This document shows positions 8,714 through 17,372 of a stretch of 64,000 nt of DNA, in pieces; position 1 is the first letter of the stretch; each line of letters starts with the position of its first letter. Below the pieces are notes generated by a model. It worked only from the letters and a program-made list of their open reading frames with translations. It made no database searches and was not told the origin of the DNA. Source of the DNA: Actinomycetota bacterium (GTDB lineage: Bacteria > Actinomycetota > Thermoleophilia > Solirubrobacterales > 70-9); NCBI GenBank assembly GCA_018268675.1, contig JAFDWB010000018.1, forward strand, positions 60,534 through 124,533, read 5' to 3'. Made by a program: the position numbers and the translations under genes.

Positions 8714-9943
8714 ATGTCGATCGAAGCCGCGATGTGGGACCTCTCCCGGCGGCTCGCCGGCCGGATCCCGGAGGTCACCGCAGAGATCCAGGCCCGGTTC
8801 CGCGAGGACGTTCCCGAGTACTACGAGTCCGGCGATCCCGCCCTGCTCGAGATCGAGCAGCGGACGATCGCCTCGTCGCTGCGCGAGATCGCCGACGGGC
8901 TCGCGCACGGCCGCACGCTGCCCGAGCATCCGCCGGGCACCGCGACCGACGAGGCGCGGCTGGCGGCGCAGGCGGGGATCGACCTGCAGGCGCTGCTGCA
9001 GACGCACCGGATCGGCCAGGCCCTCTTCCTGCAGTCGATCCTGGAGGAGGCGGAGGCCGGCATCGCCGATTCGCAGACGCGCCTCGCCGTCCTCCGTCTC
9101 GCGTCCCAGTTCCAGTTCGAATGGAACGACCGCGTGACGGCCGCCGTGGTCGAGGCCTACCAGAGCGAGCGTGACCTGCTCTTCCGCGACCGCGAGCGCC
9201 TCAAACGGGAGATCGTCCGCGACGTGCTGAGGGGCATGCCCGCCGACACCAGCAAGCTCTCCTACAACTTCCGCGGCGACCACATCGCCCTGGTCGCCTG
9301 GGGCAACTCACCCGAGGAGGCGCTCGGCCGGATGGCGTCGACGGTCGACGGGACCCTGTTCACGGTGCCCGGCGTCGGCGGCGCGCTGTTCGGGTGGATC
9401 ACCAGGAAGGACCTTCGCGACGCCGGCGACGCCTGGATCTCCGAGTCCTACCTTCCCGATGCCACCCGGGTGGCCCTGGGCGAGCCCGCCACCGGGATCG
9501 AGGGGTTCCGGTCGAGCCACCGCCAGGCCGTGCAGGCGCACCGCGTCGCCCACGTCCGCGACTCGGTGATCACCCGCTACGGCGAGGTGGCGCTCGAAGC
9601 GCTGGTGATCCGCGACCTGCAGCTCGCCCGCGACTTCGTCACCTACGAGCTGAAGGCGATCAGCGACGACGACCACCGCGACACCGTGTTGCGCACCACG
9701 CTCCGCGCCTACTTCCAGACCGGGCAGAACGCCTCCTCGGCGGCCCATCTCCTGGGGGTCCACGAGCGCACCATCGCCTACCGGCTGCGGTCGATCGAGG
9801 AACGGATCGGGGCCACGATCGCCGCCCGCCGTGACGAGCTGGCGATGGCGCTGCGACTGCTCGACCTGCTCGAGGAGACGGGCGCCGCCACGCACGTGGC
9901 CGACGGCGAGGAGCTGGTGGCGAGCCAGGAGGAGCGGGTCTGA
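8714..9943 (+). CDS. PucR/CdaR-family transcriptional regulator with RsbRD-like N-terminal domain
   Basis: The 409-residue protein has a helical N-terminal domain (about 1-170) resembling RsbR/RsbRD-type sensor domains. A middle domain (about 175-300) follows, and then the C-terminal PucR helix-turn-helix (AYFQTGQNASSAAHLLGVHERTIAYRL in two parts, about 336-362). Such proteins activate purine, polyamine and other catabolic genes in response to a ligand. The start at 8714 is favoured by the TACAAT element 7 bases upstream; an ATG at 8690 is the alternative. The gene sits between the importer and the first Mo-hydroxylase operon, which are its likely targets. Confidence 0.8.
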   Translation: MSIEAAMWDLSRRLAGRIPEVTAEIQARFREDVPEYYESGDPALLEIEQRTIASSLREIADGLAHGRTLPEHPPGTATDEARLAAQAGIDLQALLQTHRIGQALFLQSILEEAEAGIADSQTRLAVLRLASQFQFEWNDRVTAAVVEAYQSERDLLFRDRERLKREIVRDVLRGMPADTSKLSYNFRGDHIALVAWGNSPEEALGRMASTVDGTLFTVPGVGGALFGWITRKDLRDAGDAWISESYLPDATRVALGEPATGIEGFRSSHRQAVQAHRVAHVRDSVITRYGEVALEALVIRDLQLARDFVTYELKAISDDDHRDTVLRTTLRAYFQTGQNASSAAHLLGVHERTIAYRLRSIEERIGATIAARRDELAMALRLLDLLEETGAATHVADGEELVASQEERV

Positions 9944-9996
9944 CGCGGCGCTTGTCTGCTTCCGAACATCGCGGGTCCGCGCCTTTACATTGAGAG

Positions 9997-10027
9997 CAAA
10001 GACGGCGCCGGCGATCTGGGGAAGACT
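9997..10027 (+). promoter_or_regulatory. Putative promoter of the first Mo-hydroxylase operon
   Basis: CAAAGACGGC begins at 9997 and AAGACT lies at 10022-10027. GCAAAGACGGC, an 18-base gap and ACTGGGC recur identically at 14955-14990 before the second Mo large-subunit gene. The AAGACT hexamer ends 6 bases before the ATG at 10034, so this transcript may be leaderless. Confidence 0.45.
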
Positions 10028-10033
10028 GGGCCC

Positions 10034-10312
10034 ATGATGTCTGCGGCCGTCCTCGAGGCGGAGATGACCGAGGAGCAGGTCCGCCAGTTGGCCGAGCTGA
10101 TGGAGGAGGGCGTCAGCACCCGTCCCGCCGAGGTCCGACTCGCCACGCTGCACTACGCCGAAGGCAAGGCCAGGCTGGTCGCCTACTGGAACAGCGCCGA
10201 GGCGCTCGACGAGTACCGCGCCTCCTCGCCGATCCTCCGCGGCGAGGAATTGATGAACAAGGTCGGCGTTCAGCCGACGGTGGAGATCGTCAGCGTCGTC
10301 GCCTTCGGGTAG
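10034..10312 (+). CDS. Small unknown protein heading a Mo-hydroxylase operon (ferredoxin-like/ABM-like)
   Basis: The 92-residue product is not firmly recognised. An acidic helical N-terminal half (EAEMTEEQVRQLAELMEEG) is followed by alternating strand and helix segments (LATLHYAEGKARLVAYWNS, then EALDEYRASS). This pattern recalls dimeric alpha/beta-barrel (antibiotic-biosynthesis-monooxygenase-like) proteins. It begins 6 bases after a -10-like hexamer and ends 2 bases before the FAD-subunit gene, so it is clearly part of that operon. A tautomerase-like or accessory role is possible; nothing in the sequence decides. Confidence 0.6.
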   Translation: MMSAAVLEAEMTEEQVRQLAELMEEGVSTRPAEVRLATLHYAEGKARLVAYWNSAEALDEYRASSPILRGEELMNKVGVQPTVEIVSVVAFG

Positions 10313-10314
10313 CG

Positions 10315-11175
10315 ATGAAATTCGCGCCGTTCAAGTACCTCGCCCCGGAATCGACCGACGAGGCGGTCGCGGTGCTCGGCGAGCTCGGGGAGGACGCCAA
10401 GGTCCTGGCCGGCGGCCAGAGCCTCCTCACCCTGATGAGCCTCCGGGTCGCGCAACCCGAGGTGTTGGTCGACGTCGGCCGGGCGGGCCTCGGCGGCGTC
10501 GGCTCCGGGGACGCCCTGGAGATCGGCGCCACGACGACGCAGAACGAGGCCTTGCGGGATCTGTCGGTGCGCGAGCGCGCCCCGTTGATGTCCCGCGCGC
10601 TCCTCGACGTCGCCCACCACACCCTGCGCAACCGCGGCACCGTCGGCGGCAGCGTCGCCCACGCCGATCCCGCGGCGGAGTTGCCTGCGGTGCTCGTCGC
10701 GCTCGGCGGCGAGGTCGTCGCCCGTGGCCCGGCGGGGACCCGCACGATCGGCGCCGACGACTTCTTCATCTCCCACTACACGACCGCGCTCGAGGAGAGC
10801 GAGCTGCTGACCGCGATCCGGGTTCCCGGCCCCGCCCCGGACGCCTGGGCGTTCTACGAGGTGGCCCGCCGCCACGGCGACTTCGCCCAGGTCGGGGTGG
10901 CCGCCTCCTTCTCCGTCGACCGCGACGACAGGGTGGCGAGCGCCCGGCTCGTGCTCTTCGCGGTCGACGAGAGGCCGCTGCGGATCGCCGTCGCCGAGGA
11001 GGCGCTGGTCGGCCGTCGCCTCGACGACGCCGAGGCGCGGGCGGAGGCGGCGGAGCGCTGCGCTGAGGCGATCGAGCCGGTCGGCGACCTCCACGGCAGC
11101 CCGGATCACCGGCGCCGGATCGCCCGGGGCGCCGTGCGCCGCGCGCTCGAAGGTGTCGTCAGGGAGACGGGCTGA
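10315..11175 (+). CDS. Mo hydroxylase 1, FAD-binding medium subunit (CoxM/NdhM type)
   Basis: The 286-residue flavoprotein has the two FAD-binding signatures of this family: LAGGQSLLTLMSLRVAQPE (about 38-56) and TLRNRGTVGGSVAHADPAAE (about 103-122). It passes electrons from the FeS subunit to its acceptor. Its stop overlaps the next start (TGATG), and the medium, small and large subunit genes are in the canonical order. Nicotine dehydrogenase and the ketone dehydrogenase of the nicotine pathway have this same three-subunit plan, but the substrate cannot be read from this subunit. Confidence 0.92.
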   Translation: MKFAPFKYLAPESTDEAVAVLGELGEDAKVLAGGQSLLTLMSLRVAQPEVLVDVGRAGLGGVGSGDALEIGATTTQNEALRDLSVRERAPLMSRALLDVAHHTLRNRGTVGGSVAHADPAAELPAVLVALGGEVVARGPAGTRTIGADDFFISHYTTALEESELLTAIRVPGPAPDAWAFYEVARRHGDFAQVGVAASFSVDRDDRVASARLVLFAVDERPLRIAVAEEALVGRRLDDAEARAEAAERCAEAIEPVGDLHGSPDHRRRIARGAVRRALEGVVRETG

Positions 11176-11672
11176 TGCGTGCGCAGGCCACCGACTCGGT
11201 CACCGTCGCGATGACCGTCAACGGCGTCTCCTGCTCGCGGACGGTCTCCGCGCGGACCACCCTGGCGGACTTCCTGCGCGAGGAGCTGGAACTCACCGGC
11301 ACCAAGCTCGGCTGCGAGCACGGCGTCTGCGGCGCCTGCACCGTGCTGATCGACGGCGCCTCGGCGCGTTCGTGCCTGACCCTCGCCGCGCAGGCCGACG
11401 GGCGCGAGGTGACCACGGTCGAGGGCCTCTCCGAGGGCCGGGAGCTGAACCGCCTCCAGGCGAGCTTCCGCGACCACTACGGGCTCCAGTGCGGGTTCTG
11501 CACGGCGGGCTTCCTGGTCACGGCGACCGAGCTGCTGGCCTCGGGCGAGGCGGTCGACGAGGCGCGGGTCCGCGAGGTGCTGGGCGGCAACCTCTGCCGG
11601 TGCACCGGCTACGAGACGATCGTCGCCGCGGTGCTCGACGCGGCGGACGCCGGCCAGGGGGTCCGCAGGTGA
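11175..11672 (+). CDS. Mo hydroxylase 1, [2Fe-2S] small subunit (CoxS/NdhS type)
   Basis: The 165-residue protein holds both 2Fe-2S clusters. The plant-type ferredoxin cluster uses C47, C52, C55 and C67 ([15 protein letters not shown]). The second cluster uses C106, C109, C141 and C143 (CGFCTAGF and CRCTGYE). It relays electrons from the Mo site to FAD. It overlaps the flanking genes by one base (TGATG) and four bases (GTGA), implying translational coupling and fixed stoichiometry. Confidence 0.95.
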   Translation: MRAQATDSVTVAMTVNGVSCSRTVSARTTLADFLREELELTGTKLGCEHGVCGACTVLIDGASARSCLTLAAQADGREVTTVEGLSEGRELNRLQASFRDHYGLQCGFCTAGFLVTATELLASGEAVDEARVREVLGGNLCRCTGYETIVAAVLDAADAGQGVRR

Positions 11673-14041
11673 CCGATCGGCCGCACACCGTCGTCCCGCC
11701 GGTGCGGGCACGCCACATCGGCGCCAGCGTCCCGCGGCGCGAGGATCCCAAGCTGCTGACCGGGCGCGGCCGCTACCTCGCCGACACCACCCTGCCGGGC
11801 GAGCTGCAGATGGTCGTCGTCCGCAGCCAGGAGGGCCACGCGAGGATCGGGTCGATCGACGTCGAGGCGGCCCGGGCGAGCGCCGGCGTCCACGCCGTGC
11901 TGACCGCGGCCGAGGTGACGCCGATCTGCGCCGGGATGGAAGGAGCGCTGGCGGTCGAGGGGTGCGAGACGACGGTGATGCCGCTGCTCGCCGACGGGGT
12001 CACCCGCTACGCCGGCGAGCCCGTCGCGGTGGTGGTGGCCGAGAGCCGCGCGGCGGCGGAGGACGCGGCCGACCGGGTCCTGGTCGACTACGAGTCGCTT
12101 CCCGCCGTCACCGACCCCGACGCGGCCTTGGCCGGCGGCCCGCTCGCCAACGACACGCTGGAGAGCAACCTGGCGCTGAGCGGCGCGGCGTCCTACGGTG
12201 ACGTCGAGGCGGCCTTCGCGAGCGCGGCGCGGGTGGTCAGGGCGCGGTACCACACGGGAAGGGTCTCGCCGCTGCCGGTCGAGGCCCGCGGCTGCCTCGC
12301 CGAGTTCACCTGGGGGACGGAGGAGCTGCGTCTCTGGACCTCGACCCAGGCGCCCCACCTGGTCGGGTATTTCGTCAGCCTCCACCTCGGGATCCCCGAG
12401 CACCTGATCGAGGTGCTGACGCCCGACACCGGCGGTGGGTTCGGCCTCAAGGCCCATGTGTACCCGGAGGAGCTGCTGGTCTGCATCGCCTCGCGCGAGC
12501 TCGACCGGCCGGTCAAGTGGGTGGAGGACAGGCGCGAGCACCTCCTCGCATCGATCCACGCCCACGAGCAGTTGATCGACATCGCCTACGCGATCGACGC
12601 GGAGGGACGGATCACCGGGCAGCGCCTCGACGCCCTCGGCGACGGCGGCGCCTACCACTCGATCCCGTGGAGCATGGCGGTCGAGCCGTGGTGCGGAGCG
12701 GTGATGAACGCCCACGGCGTCTATGACATCCCCAACTTCGAGTACACCTACAAGGCGGTCGCCACCAACAAGTCGCCGGTCGGTGCCTACCGGGGCGTCG
12801 GCTACATGAGCGGGAACCTCGTCCACGAGGCGCTCGCCGACGAGGCCGCGCGGGAGCTCGGCATCTCGCCCTTCGAGTTCCGCCGCCGCAACGTCGTCAG
12901 GTCGCTCCCGTTCACGAATCCGCAGGGCATCACCTACGAGGAGGGGAGCTGGGCCGAGAGCATCGACGCGCTCGAACGGCTGGTCGACTACGACGCCTTC
13001 CTCGAGCGCCAGCGCCGGGGGCGGGAGGAAGGCCGGTACCTCGGCCTTGGCATCTCGGTGTTCGTCGAGTCGTGCGGGGAGTCGACGGCCACCTCGCAGG
13101 CGTTCGGCCTCGGCGACACCTACTTCGACTCCGCCACGGTGAAGATGGAGCCGCAGGGGAAGGTGACGGTGACGACCGGCCTGACCACGCAGGGCCAGGG
13201 GAACCGGATCACGATGGCGCAGATCGCCGCCGACGTGCTCGGCGTCGAGATCGATGACGTGGTGGTCCGCTGCGGCGAATCCTCCAAGTACGCCTACGGC
13301 ACCGGCACGATCGGCAGCCGGGCGGCGGTGGTCGCCGGCGGCGCGGTGATGCGGGCGGGCGACGCGATCCGCCGGCGCCTCGTCCAGGTCGCCGCCGGGA
13401 TGCTCGAGGTGGCGCCGTTCGACATCGTGCTGGAGGACGGCAAGGCGTTCGTCAACGGCGCCCCCGAGCGGTCGGTGACGATTGCCGACGTCGCCACCGC
13501 GATCTACTACGACGACGCGGTGCGCACCGACGGCTTCGAGACCGAGCTCGAGGTGACGACGAATTACGATCCGGCCCGGCCGATCTTCTCCAACGGGGCC
13601 CACGCGTTCATCGTCGAGGTGGACGTCGAGACCGGCCTGGTGCGGGTCGAGCGGGCCTTCGCGGTCGAGGACTGCGGCACGATGATCAACCCGGCGGTGG
13701 TCGAGGGCCAGATCCGCGGCGGGATGACCCAGGGTCTCGGTGCCGCGCTCTTCGAGGAGCTGGTCTACGACGAATCAGGGCAGCTGCTGACCACCAACCT
13801 GGCCGACTACCTCGTGCCGACGATGGACGTCGCGCCGCCGTTCAGCTTCCACCACATCGAGACCCCCTCGTCCCACACCCCGGGCGGGATCAAGGGCATG
13901 GGCGAGTCGGGCCTGATCGCCTCGCCGGGGGCGATGCTGAACGCCGTCAACGACGCCCTCTCCCCGTTCGGGGTGACCTTGCGCCGGACGCCGATGACCC
14001 CCGAGCGGATCCTCGACGCCTTGGCCCTCGCGCGGGCCTAG
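11669..14041 (+). CDS. Mo hydroxylase 1, molybdopterin-binding large subunit
   Basis: The 790-residue catalytic subunit of the xanthine dehydrogenase/CoxL family has PRREDPKLLTGRGRYLAD near the N-terminus, the Mo-cofactor loop GGGFGLKAH, TQGQGNR, and GIKGMGESG with catalytic Glu about residue 746. The position where CO dehydrogenase has AYRCSFR reads GAYRGVGYM, so it lacks the CO-dehydrogenase Cys and is a hydroxylase of organic substrates, probably an N-heterocycle. The start is GTG at 11669 in GTGA, overlapping the small-subunit stop; a much longer upstream reading is excluded by that overlap. Confidence 0.93.
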   Translation: MTDRPHTVVPPVRARHIGASVPRREDPKLLTGRGRYLADTTLPGELQMVVVRSQEGHARIGSIDVEAARASAGVHAVLTAAEVTPICAGMEGALAVEGCETTVMPLLADGVTRYAGEPVAVVVAESRAAAEDAADRVLVDYESLPAVTDPDAALAGGPLANDTLESNLALSGAASYGDVEAAFASAARVVRARYHTGRVSPLPVEARGCLAEFTWGTEELRLWTSTQAPHLVGYFVSLHLGIPEHLIEVLTPDTGGGFGLKAHVYPEELLVCIASRELDRPVKWVEDRREHLLASIHAHEQLIDIAYAIDAEGRITGQRLDALGDGGAYHSIPWSMAVEPWCGAVMNAHGVYDIPNFEYTYKAVATNKSPVGAYRGVGYMSGNLVHEALADEAARELGISPFEFRRRNVVRSLPFTNPQGITYEEGSWAESIDALERLVDYDAFLERQRRGREEGRYLGLGISVFVESCGESTATSQAFGLGDTYFDSATVKMEPQGKVTVTTGLTTQGQGNRITMAQIAADVLGVEIDDVVVRCGESSKYAYGTGTIGSRAAVVAGGAVMRAGDAIRRRLVQVAAGMLEVAPFDIVLEDGKAFVNGAPERSVTIADVATAIYYDDAVRTDGFETELEVTTNYDPARPIFSNGAHAFIVEVDVETGLVRVERAFAVEDCGTMINPAVVEGQIRGGMTQGLGAALFEELVYDESGQLLTTNLADYLVPTMDVAPPFSFHHIETPSSHTPGGIKGMGESGLIASPGAMLNAVNDALSPFGVTLRRTPMTPERILDALALARA

Positions 14042-14914
14042 ATGATCTTGTCCGGTACCGCGGCGCCGATCGTCCTCGTCACCGGCGTTCGCGGGAAGAC
14101 CGGGCGCGAGGTCGCCCGACAGCTGGCGGCGCGGCCCGGGATCGAGATCCGCGGTGGGTCCTCGGCTCCGGGGTCGGTCGACCTCGAGGGCGCGATCGGC
14201 ACCCGGTTCGACTGGGACTCCCCGGACACCTGGGCCGAGGCGGTGGCCGGGGTCGACGCGGTCTACCTCGCCCGGCCCGAGATCGAGGCGGCACCGCTTC
14301 GCGTGGCCGAGCTCCTGGCCCGCCTGCCGGGCGACGCCAAGGTCGTCCTGCTGTCGGAGATGGGCGCCGAGGCTGCGGCGCCGTCGAGCTGGGTCGGCGG
14401 GGTGGAGCGGGCGGTCCGCGACGGGGGCCGGCCCTGGACGATCCTGCGGCCCTGTTGGTTCATCCAGATCCTTGCCGACGAGCGGTTCAACCTCGACGAA
14501 ATCCGCGATCACGGTCTGCTGACGCTCCCCTCGGCCGGCGCCACCGTGAGCTTCGTCGACACCCGCGACATCGCCGCGGTGGCGGTGGAGGCGCTCCTCT
14601 CGGATCGGCATGACGGGCGTACGTACACGCTGAGCGGGCCGCGTGCGGTGACCTTGGACGAGATCGCCGCCCTCCTCTCCGCGGCCCGCGACCGGCCGGT
14701 TCGGTACGTCGATGTCACCGTCGCCGAGGCCCGCGAGCAGCTCGCCCGCTACGGGGTGAGCCCGTGGCTTGTTGCAGAGGTGAACGACGTGTACGAGCGT
14801 GTCTGCGACGGTGGTTTCGCTGCGGTGACCGACGACGTCCGTGCCGTCACCGGCCGGCCGCCCCGCGAGCCGGCGGCGTTCATCAAGGAGAACGCCCGGA
14901 TCTGGAAGTCCTGA
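14042..14914 (+). CDS. NmrA/SDR-type NAD(P)-binding protein
   Basis: The 290-residue Rossmann protein has PIVLVTGVRGKTGREVARQL with the GxxGxxG-type motif (about 16-21), and LRPCWFIQI and DTRDIAAVAVEAL typical of NmrA-like atypical short-chain dehydrogenases. It lacks the classical YxxxK pair, as is common in the NmrA branch, which can be redox sensors or reductases. It begins immediately after the large-subunit stop (TAG then ATG), so it closes the first Mo-hydroxylase operon. Its substrate is unknown. A related gene lies at 56323. Confidence 0.75.
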   Translation: MILSGTAAPIVLVTGVRGKTGREVARQLAARPGIEIRGGSSAPGSVDLEGAIGTRFDWDSPDTWAEAVAGVDAVYLARPEIEAAPLRVAELLARLPGDAKVVLLSEMGAEAAAPSSWVGGVERAVRDGGRPWTILRPCWFIQILADERFNLDEIRDHGLLTLPSAGATVSFVDTRDIAAVAVEALLSDRHDGRTYTLSGPRAVTLDEIAALLSAARDRPVRYVDVTVAEAREQLARYGVSPWLVAEVNDVYERVCDGGFAAVTDDVRAVTGRPPREPAAFIKENARIWKS

Positions 14915-14955
14915 CGCACCCTGCAGATTCGCGTTGCCCAGGTTGTCGGGGTTCG

Positions 14956-14986
14956 CAAAGACGGCTCCTGCGGGGCGGCCGATACT
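14956..14986 (+). promoter_or_regulatory. Putative promoter of the second Mo-hydroxylase operon
   Basis: CAAAGACGGC begins at 14956 and GATACT lies at 14981-14986. It is the closest relative of the element at 9997-10027 and has the same spacing as 3016-3047. Here the transcript would carry a short leader with GGAGCAGCG before the ATG at 15002. Confidence 0.5.
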
Positions 14987-15001
14987 GGGCTCGGAGCAGC
15001 G

Positions 15002-17350
15002 ATGAACCCCGATGGCAAGGCCAATGAACGCCCCGGCACCCATGTCGGGCAGCCGGTCCTGAGGCTCGAGGACGACCGGCTCCTGCGTGGCCGGGCCCGC
15101 TTCGCCGACGACGTCGACCTCCGCGGCCAGCTGCACATGCGGATCGTCCGTTCCCCGGTCGCGCACGGGGAGATCCGTTCAGTCGACGCGAGCGCCGCGG
15201 AGGCGCTTCCTGGAGTCGCCCTCGTCCTCAGGGGGAAGGACGTCGAGGAGCTGGGGACGGTGCCGCTCGAGCAGATTGGCTACCACGAGATCTTCCCCGA
15301 CCTGGAGGCGTTCGGCCACCCCCTGCTCGCCGTTGACCGCGTGCTGTACGTCGGCCAGCCGGTCGCCGCGGTCCTGGCCGAGGACCCCTACGTGGCCGAG
15401 GACGCCGCCGACCTCGTCTTCGTCGACTACGAGCCGTTGCCGGTGGTGCTCGACCCGGTCGAGGCGCTCGCCCCGGGCGCGCCCGAGTTGCACCCCGGCA
15501 AGGGGAACGAGGGCGCCCGCTTCGAGCGCCGCTACGGCGACATCGACGCCGCTTTCGCGGCTGCGGCCCATCGCGTCTCGCTGGAGCTGCGGATGGGCCG
15601 CCACACCGGGATGCCGATGGAGACCCGCAACATCGTCGTCGACTACGACCGCTCGCGGGACCACCTCAGCGTCTGGGGCGTCGTTCACGTCCACGACACC
15701 CGCCGGCTGATGGCGGCGATGCTCGGCATGCCGCTGAGCTCGATCAGCACCCGACCGACCGACCTCGGCGGCAACTTCGGCGTCCGCGGGGGGATCTTCC
15801 CCGAGTACGTCCTCGCCGCCTTCGCCGCGCGCCGGATCGACCGCCCGGTCAAGTGGGTGGAGGACCGGGCCGAGCACCTCGTCGCCACCAGCCACGCGCG
15901 CGAGCAGGTCCACCGGATCGAGGGCGCCTTCGACGCGGACGGGCGCCTGCTCGGCCTGCGCGACGAGATCTGGCACAACAAGGGCGCCTTCTTCAGGCAG
16001 GCGGCGCCGCTGATCACCGACATCACGGTGGGGATGGTCTGCGGCCCCTACCGGGTCCCGGCCTACGACGGCCGGATCCACGCGGTGCTCACCAACAAGA
16101 CGCCGTCGGGCGCGTATCGGGCGCCCGGCCGCTACGAGGCCACCTTCGCCCGTGAGCGTCTGCTGGATTCTGCGGCGGCAGAGCTGGGCATCGATCCGGT
16201 CGAGATCCGGCGCCGCAACCTGCTGACCGAGGACGACCTGCCCTGGGAACCCGGCTTCGAGATCGTCTTCGAGCCCGTCAGCTACAACTCCGGCGACGTC
16301 CTCGCCCACTTCGAGAAGGCCCTGCCGGCGGCCGACCTGGAGGGGATGCGGGCGGAGGCCACCGAGCTCCGGGCCGCAGGCCGGGTCGTCGGCGTCGGCA
16401 TCGGCGTGCTGATGGACAAGGCCGGCCTCGGCCTCTACGAGACCGCGGCGATCGAGGTCGACCCGACCGGGCGCATCCGGGTGATGACCGGCGGCTCCTC
16501 GGTCGGCCAGGGGATCGAGACGGTGCTCGCCCAGATCGTCGCCGACGAGCTGACGGTCGACCCGGGCCAGATCGACGTCATCCACGGCGACACCGACCTG
16601 ATCCCCGACGGCGTCGGCTCCTGGTCGAGCCGCTCGACCGTGATCGCCGGCGGCGCCGCGATCAACGCCGCCCGGCGGACCCGCGAGAAGGCCTTCCGGA
16701 TCGCCGCCGGGCTGCTCGAGGTGGCGGAGGGGGACCTCGACCTCCAGGGCGGCAGCGTGGTCGTCCGCGGCGTGCCCGACCGGCGCCTGACCTTGGCCGA
16801 GATCGCGGCGGCCTGGGACGGCTGGACCGCCCGCCTGGCCGGCGACGAGCCCGGGCTCGGCGGCCGCGACGTCTACCTCGAGGAGCACATGAACTACCCG
16901 TACGGGGTGACCGTGGTCCAGTTGGAGATCGACCGCCGCACCGGCGGGGCGACCCTGCGGCGCTTCTTCACCTCCTGCGAGGCCGGGCGGGCGATCAACC
17001 CGCTGACCACCGCGGGCCAGGTGATCGGCGCGGCCGCCCAGGGGATCGGCGGCGCCCTCTTCGAGGAGCTCGCCTACGACGAGGACGGCCAGCCGCTGGC
17101 GACCTCGTTCATCGACTACCTGCTGCCGACCGCGACGGAGGTGCCGCCGATCGAGCTGCTCGTCTGCGAGGACGCGCCGACCCCTGACAATCCGCTGCGG
17201 GCGAAGGGGATCGGCGAGGTCGGTCTGATCGCGGTCGGGGCGGCGATCGCGGCCGCCGTCGACGACGCGGTCGGGGTCCCCGGCCTGGTCGCTAAGCTGC
17301 CGCTGTCGCCCGCCGACCTGCTGGCCCTGGTCGAGCCCGTACGAGCCTGA
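15002..17350 (+). CDS. Mo hydroxylase 2, molybdopterin-binding large subunit
   Basis: The 782-residue member of the xanthine dehydrogenase/CoxL family has the motifs GGNFGVRGG, VGQGIETV and AKGIGEVG, with the catalytic Glu about 739. The active-site loop reads GAYRAPGRY, so it is not CO dehydrogenase. Unusually, the large subunit comes first in its operon and its FAD and FeS partners (20768 and 21646) lie 3.4 kb downstream, after a CoxG-like gene and three enzyme genes. A pyridine or nicotinate-type hydroxylase is inferred from the maleate isomerase and dihydroxypyridine monooxygenase genes in the same operon. Confidence 0.92.
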   Translation: MNPDGKANERPGTHVGQPVLRLEDDRLLRGRARFADDVDLRGQLHMRIVRSPVAHGEIRSVDASAAEALPGVALVLRGKDVEELGTVPLEQIGYHEIFPDLEAFGHPLLAVDRVLYVGQPVAAVLAEDPYVAEDAADLVFVDYEPLPVVLDPVEALAPGAPELHPGKGNEGARFERRYGDIDAAFAAAAHRVSLELRMGRHTGMPMETRNIVVDYDRSRDHLSVWGVVHVHDTRRLMAAMLGMPLSSISTRPTDLGGNFGVRGGIFPEYVLAAFAARRIDRPVKWVEDRAEHLVATSHAREQVHRIEGAFDADGRLLGLRDEIWHNKGAFFRQAAPLITDITVGMVCGPYRVPAYDGRIHAVLTNKTPSGAYRAPGRYEATFARERLLDSAAAELGIDPVEIRRRNLLTEDDLPWEPGFEIVFEPVSYNSGDVLAHFEKALPAADLEGMRAEATELRAAGRVVGVGIGVLMDKAGLGLYETAAIEVDPTGRIRVMTGGSSVGQGIETVLAQIVADELTVDPGQIDVIHGDTDLIPDGVGSWSSRSTVIAGGAAINAARRTREKAFRIAAGLLEVAEGDLDLQGGSVVVRGVPDRRLTLAEIAAAWDGWTARLAGDEPGLGGRDVYLEEHMNYPYGVTVVQLEIDRRTGGATLRRFFTSCEAGRAINPLTTAGQVIGAAAQGIGGALFEELAYDEDGQPLATSFIDYLLPTATEVPPIELLVCEDAPTPDNPLRAKGIGEVGLIAVGAAIAAAVDDAVGVPGLVAKLPLSPADLLALVEPVRA

Positions 17351-17372
17351 AACGAGGAGGAGGAAGCACGCG

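Noticed and set aside
11609..13603. Long antisense open frames opposite real genes, such as 11609-13603, 15179-16888, 39839-42043 and 45959-48496
   Set aside because: They mirror GC-rich codon structure of the sense genes, have low-complexity Arg/Gly/Asp/Val-rich products and no recognisable motifs or ribosome sites. The sense frames carry conserved family signatures.
11669..14041. Carbon monoxide dehydrogenase (CoxL) identity for the Mo large subunits
   Set aside because: The AYRCSFR loop with the Cu-binding Cys is absent in all three copies, and the neighbours are aromatic and N-heterocycle enzymes.
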